Positions 41,574 to 53,496 of a stretch of 64,000 nucleotides of DNA are shown here, piece by piece. The translations under genes were made by a program, and so were the position numbers. Location of the stretch: positions 1,661,501 to 1,725,500 of the forward strand of contig NZ_CP102355.1 of assembly GCF_009696685.2 (NCBI RefSeq), in the 5' to 3' direction. The notes under the pieces are model-generated. The model was not told where the DNA came from and ran no database searches. It worked only from the letters and a program-made list of their open reading frames with translations. How positions within the stretch are numbered: the first letter of the stretch is position 1; every line of letters starts with the position of its first letter. This DNA comes from Paracoccus sp. SMMA_5_TC (GTDB lineage: Bacteria > Pseudomonadota > Alphaproteobacteria > Rhodobacterales > Rhodobacteraceae).

Positions 41574-43007
41574 TTAGCGCTCGCCGACGCTGGCCGAGCC
41601 GCCGACGGTGAGCCCGCCAATGCGCAGCGTGGGCAGGCCAACCCCAACAGGCACCCATTGTCCCTGCTTGCCGCAATTGCCGATTCCGGGGTCCAGCGCC
41701 AGATCGTTGCCGATGGCGGAAACATGCTTCAAGGCCGTCGCGCCGTCGCCGATCAGCGTGGCGCCCCGGATCGGATCGCCAATCTTGCCATTGCGGACCT
41801 GATAGGCCTCGGTGCAGGAAAACACGAACTTGCCGTTGGTGATGTCCACCTGTCCGCCCCCAAAGCCGACAGCATAAATCCCTGCGTCCAGCCCCGACAG
41901 AATATCGGCAGGATCGTCGCGTCCAGGCAGCATGAAGGTATTGGTCATGCGCGGCATCGGCACATGGGCGTAACCCTGACGCCGGCCGTTGCCGGTGGGC
42001 TCGACGCCCATCAGCCGTGCATTCTGGCGATCCTGCATGTAGCCGACAAGAATCCCGTCCTCGATCAGCACGTTGCGCCCTGGGGGCGTGCCCTCGTCAT
42101 CGACCGAGATCGAGCCGCGGCGCTGGGCCATGGTGCCATCATCGATCACCGTAACCCCCGGTGCTGCAACGCGCTGCCCCATCAGCCCCGCAAAGGCCGA
42201 ATGCCCCTTGCGGTTGAAATCGCCCTCCAGTCCGTGACCGACGGCCTCGTGCAGCAGGATGCCTGGCCAGCCCGGGCCCAGCACGACATCCATCACCCCT
42301 GCCGGTGCCGGAACAGAACGCAGGTTTACCAGCGCGATGCGCAGCGCCTCGCGCACCAGGCCCTGCCAGTGATCGGGCGCAATCAGGCCATCCAGCATGA
42401 TCCGCCCGCCACCGCCGGCCGTGCCTGATTCGCGCCGGCTGTTCGATTCAACGATCACCGAGACGTTGATGCGCGCCATCGGCCGAATGTCGGTCATCAG
42501 CCCCCCTTCGGGACGCAGGATGGCAATCTCCTGAAGCGAGCTGGCCAGGCTGGCCGATACCTGCACGACGCGCGGGTCAAGTTCGCGCGCAAAGGCATCG
42601 ATTTCGCGCAGAAGCTTGACGCGGGCGGCAAAACTGATGCCTGCTGCGGGATCCTGCGCCGCATAGAGAGGCGTTGACGAGCCCGAAGGCGGCAAGGCCA
42701 GCTGCCCGCCACCGTCGCCCACTGCCAGACGCGCTGTTTCCGCCGCCCTGCGCAAGGCGGCGCGGCTGATCTCGGTCGAATGGGCATAGCCGGTGACCTC
42801 GCCCCGGACGGCGCGAAGACCGAATCCCTGCTGCGCGTCGTAGCTGGCGTTGCGCAGCCGGCCATCGTCGAAAACCAGCACCTCGCCGCGCGCGCGCTCC
42901 AGGAACAGCTCGCCGTCGTCGGCACCGGCCAGAGCCGTGCGCAGGATGCGCAGGGAATCGTCAAGATCCAGGTGGGTGTCAAAGGGCGAAAAAGCAGCGT
43001 CAGTCAT
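41574..43007 (-). CDS. tldD: Metalloprotease TldD
   Basis: A 477-residue TldD subunit of the TldD/TldE zinc protease, which degrades unfolded peptides and matures microcins and gyrase-poison peptides in bacteria that have them. The zinc motif HEAVGHGLEGD is near residue 255. The N-terminal region has the TldD/PmbA pattern (GEVTGYAHSTEISRAALRRAAE, in part YAHSTEISRAAL). The partner tldE/pmbA is not in the window. Divergent from ctaC, with 164 bases of promoter region (43008-43171) between them. Confidence 0.95.
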   Translation of the reverse strand: MTDAAFSPFDTHLDLDDSLRILRTALAGADDGELFLERARGEVLVFDDGRLRNASYDAQQGFGLRAVRGEVTGYAHSTEISRAALRRAAETARLAVGDGGGQLALPPSGSSTPLYAAQDPAAGISFAARVKLLREIDAFARELDPRVVQVSASLASSLQEIAILRPEGGLMTDIRPMARINVSVIVESNSRRESGTAGGGGRIMLDGLIAPDHWQGLVREALRIALVNLRSVPAPAGVMDVVLGPGWPGILLHEAVGHGLEGDFNRKGHSAFAGLMGQRVAAPGVTVIDDGTMAQRRGSISVDDEGTPPGRNVLIEDGILVGYMQDRQNARLMGVEPTGNGRRQGYAHVPMPRMTNTFMLPGRDDPADILSGLDAGIYAVGFGGGQVDITNGKFVFSCTEAYQVRNGKIGDPIRGATLIGDGATALKHVSAIGNDLALDPGIGNCGKQGQWVPVGVGLPTLRIGGLTVGGSASVGER

Positions 43008-43159
43008 GCGAGCGGTCCTTGCCTGAAAGCATCGCCTATGGGTTTTTTGGCAGGAAGTCGATAGCTATGGCTTGCCCGTGGCGGTAAGATATGGTTCTGA
43101 AACACCACCGATGCCGGCCAGGCTGCAAGACCATGGCCTGCCGGCGGCACAGTAGGTAA

Positions 43160-44065
<906 letters not shown>

Positions 44066-44074
44066 GGACGGCTC

Positions 44075-44992
44075 GTGGCCCAGATCAACGCATATGAGGG
44101 GCCCGCCGAGGCGGGCTTCGGCGATTACGTCGCCCTGCTGAAGCCGCGGGTGATGTCGCTGGTGGTGTTCACGGCCTTTGTCGGCCTGTGGATCGCGCCG
44201 CAGCCGGTGAACCCCTTTGTCGCCTTTTGCGCGGTGCTGTTCATCGCCCTGGGCGGCGGCGCCTCGGGCGCGCTGAACATGTGGTATGATGCCGACATCG
44301 ATGCGGTGATGCGCCGCACCTCGGCGCGGCCGGTGCCGGCGGGCCGGGTCACCGCGGGCGAGGCCCTGGGCCTTGGCATCGGGCTGTCGGTCCTGTCGGT
44401 GATGATGCTGGGTCTGGCGGCGAACTGGTTCGCGGCAGGCTTCCTGGCTTTCACCATCTTCTTCTACGCAGTGGTCTATACCATCTGGCTGAAACGCTCG
44501 ACGCCGCAGAACATCGTCATCGGCGGTGCTGCCGGGGCGTTCCCGCCCATGATCGGCTGGGCCTGCGCCACCGGCGGCATCAGCTTGGAATCGCTGCTGA
44601 TGTTCGCGCTGATCTTCTTCTGGACGCCTCCGCATTTCTGGGCGCTGGCGCTGTTCATGAAGGACGACTATTCCAAGGCCGGCGTGCCGATGCTGACGGT
44701 CACGCATGGCCGCAGGGTGACGCGCCGCCACATCTTTGCCTATACGCTTGTTCTCGCGCCTTTCGCGCTGTGGCTGGGTTTTACCTCTGTCGGCGGACCT
44801 CTGTATCTGGCGGTGTCGATGGTGCTGAACATCCTGTTCATCGCGGGCGGCTGGCGAATCCTGCGCCGGACCGAAGAGATGGCCCAGGCCGATGGCTACA
44901 AGGTTGAAAAGGCTTACTTCCGGCTGTCGCTCTATTACACCTTCCTGCACTTCCTGGCGCTGCTGGTCCAGCATTGGGTGGGGTCGTGGTGA
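44075..44992 (+). CDS. ctaB: Protoheme IX farnesyltransferase (heme O synthase)
   Basis: A 305-residue UbiA-family membrane enzyme adding a farnesyl tail to heme b to make heme O, the precursor of heme A. The first Asp-rich motif is in [22 protein letters not shown] and the second region is [28 protein letters not shown]. About eight transmembrane helices. GTG start at 44075, 9 bases after ctaC. Its TGA overlaps the ATG of the next gene. Confidence 0.96.
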   Translation: MAQINAYEGPAEAGFGDYVALLKPRVMSLVVFTAFVGLWIAPQPVNPFVAFCAVLFIALGGGASGALNMWYDADIDAVMRRTSARPVPAGRVTAGEALGLGIGLSVLSVMMLGLAANWFAAGFLAFTIFFYAVVYTIWLKRSTPQNIVIGGAAGAFPPMIGWACATGGISLESLLMFALIFFWTPPHFWALALFMKDDYSKAGVPMLTVTHGRRVTRRHIFAYTLVLAPFALWLGFTSVGGPLYLAVSMVLNILFIAGGWRILRRTEEMAQADGYKVEKAYFRLSLYYTFLHFLALLVQHWVGSW

Positions 44993-45260
44993 TGCCCATG
45001 CCGGTCGAACACGAATTGCACAAGCGCCGGCGCAGCCGCAACCTCGGGCTGCTTGCCGTCCTGCTGGCCTTTGTCGCGCTGGTGTTCGGGCTTTCCGTGG
45101 TCAAGATCACCCAGGGCGACCTGATGCAGGGCTATGACCATCGCCCGCGGGCGTCGATGCTGCCGGTCGATCCCGACGCTCCGCCGCGCGATGGACGCGC
45201 TGGTCCCGTTGCCGCGCCGGGGACGCCTGCCGCCGCGCAAGAGCATGAGGAGTCCGGCCA

Positions 45261-45264
<4 letters not shown>
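44992..45264 (+). CDS. Small membrane protein of the cta operon (orf2)
   Basis: A 90-residue protein with a basic N-terminus (HKRRRSRN), a single transmembrane helix ([20 protein letters not shown], residues 18-37) and a soluble Pro/Ala-rich tail rich in acidic residues. Start codon overlaps the ctaB stop (TGATG) and its end overlaps ctaG by 4 bases. A small ORF occurs at the same place in the Paracoccus cta operon, often called orf2 or CoxF-like. Probably a helper in oxidase assembly; function unproven. Confidence 0.85.
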
Positions 45265-46680
<1,416 letters not shown>

Positions 46681-46697
46681 GCGCGGCGCAAACGAAT

Positions 46698-46732
46698 GAC
46701 GGCGCGGCGGCATCCCATGGCCCCGCGCCGTC
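46698..46732 (+). other. Intercistronic stem-loop between ctaE and surf1
   Basis: A 10-bp stem, GACGGCGCGG (46698-46707) with CCGCGCCGTC (46723-46732), and a 15-base loop. With no T-run it is more likely an mRNA-stability or Rho-linked element than a full terminator. Confidence 0.45.
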
Positions 46733-46750
46733 TGCATTCCAAGGGTGGTC

Positions 46751-47419
46751 ATGCGCCGATACCTGTTTCCGTTGATCCTGGGGGTTGTGGGCTGCGCGAT
46801 CCTGGTGGGATTGGGCCTGTGGCAGTTGCAGCGGCTTGAATGGAAGCAGGCCTTGCTGGACGACATCCAGCAGCGTATCGACGGCCCGCCCGTGGCGCTG
46901 CCCCGGACTGTTACGCCGGACATGAAATATCTGCCGGTTGCAGTCTCCGGGGCCACGACCGGAGAGGAAATCGATGTGCTGTCCGGCACCCGCGAAGGTG
47001 CAGGCTATCAGGTCATCACCGGGCTGGTCACCGATGACGGTCGGCGGATTCTGGTCGATCTGGGTTTTGTGGACCAGGATCACAAGCGTGAACCGCGGCC
47101 CCCTGTGCATCTCGAAATTGTCGGCAACCTGCACTGGCCGGACGAGGCAGGGGGCGCGACCCCTGCGCCGAACCTTGAGCGCAATATCTGGTTTGCGCGA
47201 GACGTGCCGGCGATGGCGCGGCATCTGGACACCGAGCCGGTGCTGGTCGTCGCCGCCAGGGTAACGGGCGACAGCCACGGCGTGGTGCCGCGTCCCATCG
47301 GCATCGAGGGCATCCCGAACAATCATCTCAGCTATGCGGTTCAGTGGTTCCTGATCGCGCTGGCTTGGGCGGGGATGACAGTGGGTCTGATCTGGCGTAT
47401 CAGGCAACGCAGATTCTAG
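46751..47419 (+). CDS. surf1: Surf1-family oxidase assembly protein
   Basis: A 222-residue protein with two transmembrane helices, one near each end. The N-terminal GLGLWQLQRLEWKQALL and C-terminal NHLSYAVQWFLIA motifs define Surf1, which helps insert heme A into subunit I. In Paracoccus a Surf1 (Surf1c) is encoded at this position, downstream of ctaE. ATG 46751 is used; a GTG two codons earlier is possible. Confidence 0.95.
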   Translation: MRRYLFPLILGVVGCAILVGLGLWQLQRLEWKQALLDDIQQRIDGPPVALPRTVTPDMKYLPVAVSGATTGEEIDVLSGTREGAGYQVITGLVTDDGRRILVDLGFVDQDHKREPRPPVHLEIVGNLHWPDEAGGATPAPNLERNIWFARDVPAMARHLDTEPVLVVAARVTGDSHGVVPRPIGIEGIPNNHLSYAVQWFLIALAWAGMTVGLIWRIRQRRF

Positions 47420-47428
47420 GGGGACGCG

Positions 47429-48817
47429 ATGCGTTACGTTTCGACCCGGGGGCGGGCCCCGGTCTTGGGCTTCGAGCAGGCGATGATGACCGGGCTGGCG
47501 CGCGATGGCGGGCTTTATCTGCCCGAAACCTTGCCACGGTTCACCGTTTCCGACATCGCGCGCCTGGATGGCCTGCCCTATGAAGAGGTGGCGCTGCGGG
47601 TGATCCAGCCCTTTGTCGGCGACAGCTTTTCCGAGGCCGAACTGGCCGGCGCCATCCAGCGCGCCTATGCGGGTTTTGACCATGTGGCGCGGGCGCCGCT
47701 GCGGCAGCTGGCACCGGGTCAGCACCTGCTGGAACTGTTCCACGGGCCCACGCTGGCCTTCAAGGATTTCGCCATGCAGCTGATCGGCCAGCTGTTCCAG
47801 CTGGCGCTGGCGCGCTCGGGGCAGCGGGTGACCATTCTGGGCGCGACGTCGGGCGACACCGGCTCGGCGGCGATCGAGGCGTTTCGCGGGCTCGACAATG
47901 TCGATGTGTTCATCATGTATCCGCATGATCGGGTCAGCGAGGTGCAGCGTCGCCAGATGACGACGCCCGCCGACAGCAATGTGCACGCCCTGGCCGTGGA
48001 CGGCACCTTTGACGATTGCCAGGCGCGGCTGAAGGATCTGTTCAACGATCATGACTTCCGCGATCGCGTGGGTCTGGCCGGGGTCAATTCCATCAACTGG
48101 GCCCGGGTTCTGGCGCAGATCGTCTATTACTTCAGCGCCGCGGCCACGCTGGGCGCACCCCTGCGTCCGGTGGACTTCAGCGTGCCGACCGGAAATTTCG
48201 GCGATGTTCTGGCCGGGGCATTGGCGCGCAGCATGGGCCTGCCGGTCGGCAAGCTGTGGGTGGCGACGAACCACAACGACATTCTCTATCACGCCCTGAC
48301 CGAAGGCGAATACCGGATCGGTGCGGTGCGTCCCTCGATCAGCCCGTCGATGGACATTCAGGTCAGTTCCAATTTCGAGCGTGCGATCTGGCTGGCTTGC
48401 GGCAAGGACGGCGACGAGGTCACGCGCCTGATGGAGGAGCTGAAAACCGGCGGCTTTTCCATCCGCGCCGGCATCCTGCACGGTCTGATGGCGACCTATT
48501 GCCCGGGCCGCGCCTCGGAACAGGAAACGCTGGACACCATCGCCACCGTGTTCCGTGAAACCGGCACGGTGATCTGCCCCCATAGCGCCGTCGGGGTGAA
48601 GGTCGCGCGCGAACAGAAGCGCCCCGAGGTGCCGATGGTCACGCTGGCGACCGCGCATCCGGCCAAATTCCCCGATGCCGTCGAACGGGCCATTGGCCAG
48701 CGGCCGGCGCTGCCGGCGCATATGGCCGATCTGTTCGACCGGCCCGAGCGGATCACCCGCATCGACAACGATGCCGATGCCATCCGCGCCCTGATCCTGG
48801 AACGGAGGACGGCGTGA
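47429..48817 (+). CDS. thrC: Threonine synthase
   Basis: A 462-residue PLP enzyme converting O-phosphohomoserine to threonine. The Schiff-base lysine is Lys112 in FHGPTLAFKDFAMQL, and the PLP-phosphate loop is GATSGDTGSAAIEAF. It starts 9 bases after surf1 and overlaps the M16 peptidase gene by 4 bases, so it may be read from the cta transcript. Confidence 0.96.
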   Translation: MRYVSTRGRAPVLGFEQAMMTGLARDGGLYLPETLPRFTVSDIARLDGLPYEEVALRVIQPFVGDSFSEAELAGAIQRAYAGFDHVARAPLRQLAPGQHLLELFHGPTLAFKDFAMQLIGQLFQLALARSGQRVTILGATSGDTGSAAIEAFRGLDNVDVFIMYPHDRVSEVQRRQMTTPADSNVHALAVDGTFDDCQARLKDLFNDHDFRDRVGLAGVNSINWARVLAQIVYYFSAAATLGAPLRPVDFSVPTGNFGDVLAGALARSMGLPVGKLWVATNHNDILYHALTEGEYRIGAVRPSISPSMDIQVSSNFERAIWLACGKDGDEVTRLMEELKTGGFSIRAGILHGLMATYCPGRASEQETLDTIATVFRETGTVICPHSAVGVKVAREQKRPEVPMVTLATAHPAKFPDAVERAIGQRPALPAHMADLFDRPERITRIDNDADAIRALILERRTA

Positions 48818-50079
48818 GCCAGACCCGCATCGCTACCTTGCCCAACGGGCTGCGGGTCGTGACCCGCGACATGCCCGGCCTGCATTCGGCCGCCATCGGC
48901 ATCTGGGTCAACGCCGGCTGCCGGGACGAACGCGCCGAACAGAACGGCATCGCGCATTTCCTGGAACACATGGCGTTCAAGGGCACCGCAAGCCGCAGCG
49001 CGCTCGAGATCGTCGAGGCGATCGAGAATGTCGGCGGCTACATCAACGCCTATACCTCGCGCGATGTCACCAGCTATTACGCGCGGGTGCTGGCGGGGGA
49101 TGTATCGCTGGCGCTGGACGTGATTTCCGACATCGTGCTGAACCCGATCTTCGAGCCGCGCGAGATCGAGGTCGAGCGCGGGGTGATCCTGCAGGAAATC
49201 GGCCAGTCGCTGGACACGCCCGATGATGTGATCTTCGACTGGCTGCAAGAGGCGGCCTATCCCGACCAGCCCATGGGCCGCACCATCCTGGGGCCGGCCG
49301 AACGGGTCAGCCATTTCGGGCGCGAGGATCTTGCCGGGTTCATCGGCGAACATTACGGCCCGGAACGGATGATCGTGGCGGCGGCCGGCGCCGTCGATCA
49401 CGACCGGATCCTGCGCCAGGTCGAGGCGATCTTTGGCCATCTGGCGGCGCGTCCGCGCACCACGCGCGAGCCTGCCCGCTGGCAGGGGGCCGAGGCGCGC
49501 CACATCAAGGGCCTGGAACAGGCCCATTTCGCCCTGGCATTCGAGGGGCCTGGGTATCAAGCCCCCGACTTCTACGCCGCGCAGATCATGACCTCGGCGC
49601 TTGGCGGCGGCATGTCGTCGCGCCTGTTCCAGAAGCTGCGCGAGGAAAAGGGCCTGTGCTATTCGATATTCGCGCAATCGGGTTTTCACGATGATACCGG
49701 CATGATCACCATCTATGCCGGCACCTCGGGCGAGCAGATCGCCGATCTGGCGCATCTGACGATCGATGAAATCAAGCGTTCGGCCGAGGACATGACCGAG
49801 GCCGAGGTGGCGCGCGCCCGCGCCCAGCTGAAGGCGGGTTTGCTGATGGGGCTGGAAAGCCCGACCGGCCAGGCCGAGCGCATGGCGCGGTCGTTGGCGA
49901 TCTGGGGGCGCGTGCCCGATCCGACCGAAGTGGCCGAGCGTATCGACGCGGTGACGGTTGCCGACATTCGCAACCATGCGCAATCGCTGATCGCACGGGC
50001 CCGTCCGGCGCTGGCGCTATACGGGCCGGTGGCGGGCGCCCCAAGCCGCGAGGCACTGTCCGAAAGGCTTGCCGCCTGA
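48814..50079 (+). CDS. M16-family zinc peptidase
   Basis: A 421-residue protein resembling the beta subunit of mitochondrial processing peptidase. The inverted zinc motif HFLEH (His48, Glu51, His52) lies in GIAHFLEHMAFKGT, and the downstream glutamate region is in TSYYARVLAGDVSLALDVI. A second M16 fold with the glycine-rich GGGMSSRLFQKLREEKGL follows. Both halves of the fold are intact, so the enzyme should be active, with no signal peptide. Substrates in bacteria are largely unknown. It lies between thrC and the rimJ-like gene, with overlaps on both sides. Confidence 0.93.
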   Translation: MSQTRIATLPNGLRVVTRDMPGLHSAAIGIWVNAGCRDERAEQNGIAHFLEHMAFKGTASRSALEIVEAIENVGGYINAYTSRDVTSYYARVLAGDVSLALDVISDIVLNPIFEPREIEVERGVILQEIGQSLDTPDDVIFDWLQEAAYPDQPMGRTILGPAERVSHFGREDLAGFIGEHYGPERMIVAAAGAVDHDRILRQVEAIFGHLAARPRTTREPARWQGAEARHIKGLEQAHFALAFEGPGYQAPDFYAAQIMTSALGGGMSSRLFQKLREEKGLCYSIFAQSGFHDDTGMITIYAGTSGEQIADLAHLTIDEIKRSAEDMTEAEVARARAQLKAGLLMGLESPTGQAERMARSLAIWGRVPDPTEVAERIDAVTVADIRNHAQSLIARARPALALYGPVAGAPSREALSERLAA

Positions 50080-50660
50080 TGTTCGGCCGGCGCCGTCCGC
50101 TGCTTCTCGAGACAGAGCGGATGGTGCTGCGCCTGCCTGCGCACGCCGATTTCGCGCAATGGGTGGCGCTGCGCGTGGAAAGCCGCGAGTTCCTGACCCC
50201 TTGGGAACCCGTCTGGGCCGCTGACCACCTGTCGCGGCGCAGCTTTACCAATCGTGTCTATTGGGCGCAGCGCGCGCGCCGGAATGCCACCGCGCTGCCG
50301 CTGTTTCTGATGCGGCGCGACGGTGTGCTGCTAGGCGCGATCACCCTGGACAACATCCGGCGCGGCCCGGCGCAATCGGCCACCATCGGCTACTGGATCG
50401 GGCGTCCGCATGCGCGCCAGGGATACATGCGCGAAGCCATTGCCGCGTTGGTCCAGCATGCGTTCGGTCCGCTGGACCTCAGCCGGATCGAGGCGGCCTG
50501 CCTGCCCGAGAACACCCCTTCGCGGGGGGTGCTGGAAAAGTCCGGGTTCAAGTATGAGGGCGTCGCGCAAAGCTATCTTCAGATCAACGGCCGCTGGCGC
50601 AACCATGTGCTTTACGCCAACCTGCGCAATGACCGCCGCGGCAAGACCGAGGTGCGGTGA
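50079..50660 (+). CDS. rimJ: RimJ/RimL-type GNAT acetyltransferase
   Basis: A 193-residue N-acetyltransferase of the RimJ/RimL type. The acetyl-CoA site is in ATIGYWIGRPHARQGYMREAI, and the later EAACLPENTPSRGVLEKSGF block is the usual Asn-Ser-Arg-containing end of this fold. Related enzymes acetylate ribosomal proteins S5, S18 or L12 N-termini. Start and stop both overlap the flanking genes (TGATG), indicating coupled translation. Confidence 0.88.
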   Translation: MFGRRRPLLLETERMVLRLPAHADFAQWVALRVESREFLTPWEPVWAADHLSRRSFTNRVYWAQRARRNATALPLFLMRRDGVLLGAITLDNIRRGPAQSATIGYWIGRPHARQGYMREAIAALVQHAFGPLDLSRIEAACLPENTPSRGVLEKSGFKYEGVAQSYLQINGRWRNHVLYANLRNDRRGKTEVR

Positions 50661-52111
50661 TGCTCAATCCTGCCGATGAATCCCTGGCCGCGCGGCTGCC
50701 TGCGGGGGTGCTGCGTCCCGTGACCCCCGCCTATGTCGAAGAGCCGCGCGGCCGCTATCACGGTCAAGCCGGTCTGGTCGCCGCCCCGCGCAGCACCGCC
50801 GAGGTGGCCCAGATCGTGCGCGCCTGTGCCGCTGCGCGGGTGGGCATCATCGCCCGCGGCGGCGGCACCGGGCTGGTGGGCGGTCAGGTGATGACCCACG
50901 GCCCCGCGCCCCTGCTGCTGTCGCTCGAGCGGATGACCGCCCTGCGCGGCCTGTGGCCCGAGGAAAACGTGATGATCGTCGAGGCCGGCATGACCCTGCA
51001 GTCGGCGCGCGATGCGGCACAGCAGGCGGGGCGGCTGTTTCCGCTGTCGCTGGCGTCGCAGGGCACCGCGACCATTGGCGGCAATCTGGCCACCAATGCC
51101 GGCGGGGTCACGGCGCTGCGCTATGGCACCGCGCGCGCACTGTGCCTGGGGATCGAGGCGGTGCTGCCCGACGGTTCGATCGTTCAGGACCTGAAACGGT
51201 TGCGCAAGGACAACACCGGCTATGACATTCGTGATCTGCTGATCGGGGCCGAGGGCAGCCTGGGCATCATCACCGCCGCCAGTCTGAAGCTGGTGTTGCC
51301 GCCGCCGAATGTCGGGGTGGCGCTGTTGCAGGTGCCCGACCCGGCGGGGGCCCTGCGCCTGCTGGCCCTGGCCGAGGGGCGTATGGCCGGCTGTGTCACC
51401 GCTTTCGAGCTGATCGGCGGCCAGGGTCTGGCCTTTCTGGCCGAGGTTCTGCCCGAAATCCGTCAGCCCTTGCCCGGGGTGCCGTGGTCGGTGCTGATCG
51501 AGGTCGGCCTGCCGCAGGGGCTTGCGCCGCAGGCCGCGCTGGAAGGCCTGCTGGACGAGGCCATGCAGCGCGATCTGGTCGTGGATGGGGTCATCGCGCA
51601 ATCGGGTCAGCAGGCCCAGGATTTCTGGAACCTGCGCGAGCACATCCCCGAGGCGAACCGTCGCATCGGTGCCATCGCCAGCCATGACATCAGCCTGCCG
51701 TTGTCGGAAATCCCGGGCTTTATCGCCGATGCCGACCGCGTGCTGGCGGGCGCAGGGGTGCGGATCAACTGCTTTGGCCATCTGGGCGATGGCAACCTGC
51801 ATTTCAACCTGTTCCCGGCGCCCGGGCGCGGCCGGGCCGAATACGACGGCCAGCGCGCGGCACTGTCGCAGCAGGTGCATCAGATGGTGGTGGATCGGGG
51901 CGGGTCATTTTCGGCCGAACACGGCATTGGTCGGCTGAAGGTGGCCGATCTGGAACGCTGGGCCGATCCGGCGCGGCTGGCGGTCATGCGCGCGTTGAAA
52001 TCGACGCTGGACCCGCAAGGCATCATGAATCCCGGAGCGGTGCTTTCGCCAGCTGTGGCGCCAGGGCCTGGCGCAGGTGATCCAGATAAGCCGTCACCCG
52101 CGGCGGGATGA
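50660..52111 (+). CDS. FAD-linked oxidase, GlcD/D-2-hydroxyacid dehydrogenase type
   Basis: A 483-residue flavoprotein of the FAD_binding_4 plus FAD-oxidase C family. The FAD region has IIARGGGTGLVGGQV and GGNLATNAGGVTALRYG, and the C-terminal part HLGDGNLHFNLF with FSAEHGIGRLK. It probably oxidises D-lactate, D-2-hydroxyglutarate or glycolate; which one cannot be told. ATG at 50660 overlaps the preceding stop; GTG at 50657 is an alternative. Residues after DPQGIMNPGAVL extend about 23 beyond the usual end, overlapping the convergent LysR gene. Confidence 0.9.
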   Translation: MLNPADESLAARLPAGVLRPVTPAYVEEPRGRYHGQAGLVAAPRSTAEVAQIVRACAAARVGIIARGGGTGLVGGQVMTHGPAPLLLSLERMTALRGLWPEENVMIVEAGMTLQSARDAAQQAGRLFPLSLASQGTATIGGNLATNAGGVTALRYGTARALCLGIEAVLPDGSIVQDLKRLRKDNTGYDIRDLLIGAEGSLGIITAASLKLVLPPPNVGVALLQVPDPAGALRLLALAEGRMAGCVTAFELIGGQGLAFLAEVLPEIRQPLPGVPWSVLIEVGLPQGLAPQAALEGLLDEAMQRDLVVDGVIAQSGQQAQDFWNLREHIPEANRRIGAIASHDISLPLSEIPGFIADADRVLAGAGVRINCFGHLGDGNLHFNLFPAPGRGRAEYDGQRAALSQQVHQMVVDRGGSFSAEHGIGRLKVADLERWADPARLAVMRALKSTLDPQGIMNPGAVLSPAVAPGPGAGDPDKPSPAAG

Positions 52112-52937
52112 ACGCCTGCGGCAGATACAGCGCCTGAATGTCCAGCTGCGGGCCGGGGAATTGTGCCAGCACCCGGATCAGCCGACCCTGGGCCACGTCC
52201 TGCGCCACCATGAAGCGGGGGATGATCGCCACCCCCTTGCCGTGCAGCGCCAGTTGCCGCAGCGCCGCCGCGCTGTTCACGGTGATCTGGCCGGGCAGGG
52301 GCACGCTGACCTGCTGGCCGTCGATGACAAAGCTGGCACGGGTGGCCACGGCGGCATTGCTGTCGCGGATGTTGCGATGCGCGCGCAGATCGTCGGGATG
52401 TTGCGGCACCGGCGCCCGGGCCAGATAGTCGGGGCTGGCGACCACCCAGGTTTCGGTGCTGCCGATGCGCCGCCCGATCAGGCTGGAATCGGCCAGCACG
52501 CCGATGCGCAGGGCCAGATCGAAGCCCTCGGCGGCCAGATCGACATAGCGGTCGCTCAGGTTCAGGTCCAGGCTGACGCCGGGATGGCGGTCGACGAAAT
52601 CCTGGGTCAGGGTGACGGCAAACATTTCGCCAAAGCTGACAGGGGCGGTGATGCGCAACCGGCCCGCAAGCGCGCCGCGATCGGCATGGGTCTGGGCGTG
52701 CAGCTCCTCGACCGCGGCCAGAACCCGGCGGGCGGCGGCGGTAAAGCGCTCGCCCGCCGGTGTCAGCGACAGCGACCGGGTAGTGCGATTGAGCAGGGTA
52801 ATCCCCTGCTGGCGTTCCACCGCGGCGACATATTTGCTGACCAGCTTGTTCGAGATGCCCAACCGCTCACCCGCGCGGGTGAACGACCCCGCGTCCACCA
52901 CCGCGACAAAGGCGCGCAACCCGTCGATGCGATCCAT
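52023..52937 (-). CDS. LysR-family transcriptional regulator
   Basis: A 304-residue LysR-type regulator of the CrgA/DmlR-like group. Helix-turn-helix SFTRAGERLGISNKLVSKYV lies at residues 18-37, followed by an effector domain (RLRITAPVSFGEMF, residues 93-106). It is transcribed divergently from a DoxX gene, with a dyad and direct repeats in the gap, so it probably controls that gene and itself. Its last 89 bases overlap the FAD oxidase gene on the other strand. Confidence 0.9.
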   Translation of the reverse strand: MDRIDGLRAFVAVVDAGSFTRAGERLGISNKLVSKYVAAVERQQGITLLNRTTRSLSLTPAGERFTAAARRVLAAVEELHAQTHADRGALAGRLRITAPVSFGEMFAVTLTQDFVDRHPGVSLDLNLSDRYVDLAAEGFDLALRIGVLADSSLIGRRIGSTETWVVASPDYLARAPVPQHPDDLRAHRNIRDSNAAVATRASFVIDGQQVSVPLPGQITVNSAAALRQLALHGKGVAIIPRFMVAQDVAQGRLIRVLAQFPGPQLDIQALYLPQAFIPPRVTAYLDHLRQALAPQLAKAPLRDS

Positions 52938-52950
52938 TTGATACCCGTAG

Positions 52951-52992
52951 TGGCGACAATATTTCCATGAATATGCCCATTATGGCGACAAT
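52951..52992. promoter_or_regulatory. Candidate LysR site between lysR and doxX
   Basis: A dyad ATATT-N6-AATAT (52959-52974) with the T-N11-A spacing typical of LysR sites sits between two copies of tggcgacaat (52951 and 52983). The region is AT-rich against a GC-rich background. Confidence 0.55.
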
Positions 52993-53042
52993 GACCAAGC
53001 GCTATCTTGGCCTTATCGCAATTCTTTTCCGGGAACGCTCCG

Positions 53043-53468
53043 ATGAACACCGACACCACGCTGCGCAATGCTGAACTGGCCGCCCTGATCCTGCGGCTTT
53101 CGACGGGCCTTTGGTTCGTGATCCACGGCCTGATCAAGGTCTTTGTCTTTACCCCCGCTGGCACCGCCGGCTATTTCGAGTCGATCGGCCTGCCGGGTGT
53201 GCTGGGCTATCTGACCATCGCGGCCGAGGTGCTGGGTGGTCTGGCCCTGCTGGCGGGGATCGGCACGCGCCTGGTCTCGTTGCTGCTGGCGGCGGTGCTG
53301 CTTGGCGCGGCCTGGTTCGGGCATGGCTCGGCCGGTTTTACCTTCAGCAATGCCGGCGGCGGCTGGGAATATCCGGTGCTGTGGGCGGTGGTGATGCTGA
53401 CCCTGTCGCTGCTGGGCGATGGCGCCTGGTCGCTGGCCCGGCGCGGCCGGACCACCGCCGCCGGCTGA
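53043..53468 (+). CDS. DoxX-family membrane protein
   Basis: A 141-residue protein with four transmembrane helices (about residues 10-30, 50-70, 75-95, 110-130). The DoxX patterns RLSTGLWFVIHGLIKVF and GLPGVLGYLTIAAEVLGGLALL (in part LGYLTIAAEVLGGLAL) are clear. DoxX proteins are linked to quinone-dependent redox reactions or thiol stress, but activity here is unknown. The ATG at 53043 follows a tccg spacer without a strong site; upstream in-frame starts lack support. Confidence 0.86.
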   Translation: MNTDTTLRNAELAALILRLSTGLWFVIHGLIKVFVFTPAGTAGYFESIGLPGVLGYLTIAAEVLGGLALLAGIGTRLVSLLLAAVLLGAAWFGHGSAGFTFSNAGGGWEYPVLWAVVMLTLSLLGDGAWSLARRGRTTAAG

Positions 53469-53496
53469 CGCCCGCAACCCGCAATCGCAAGGCGCC

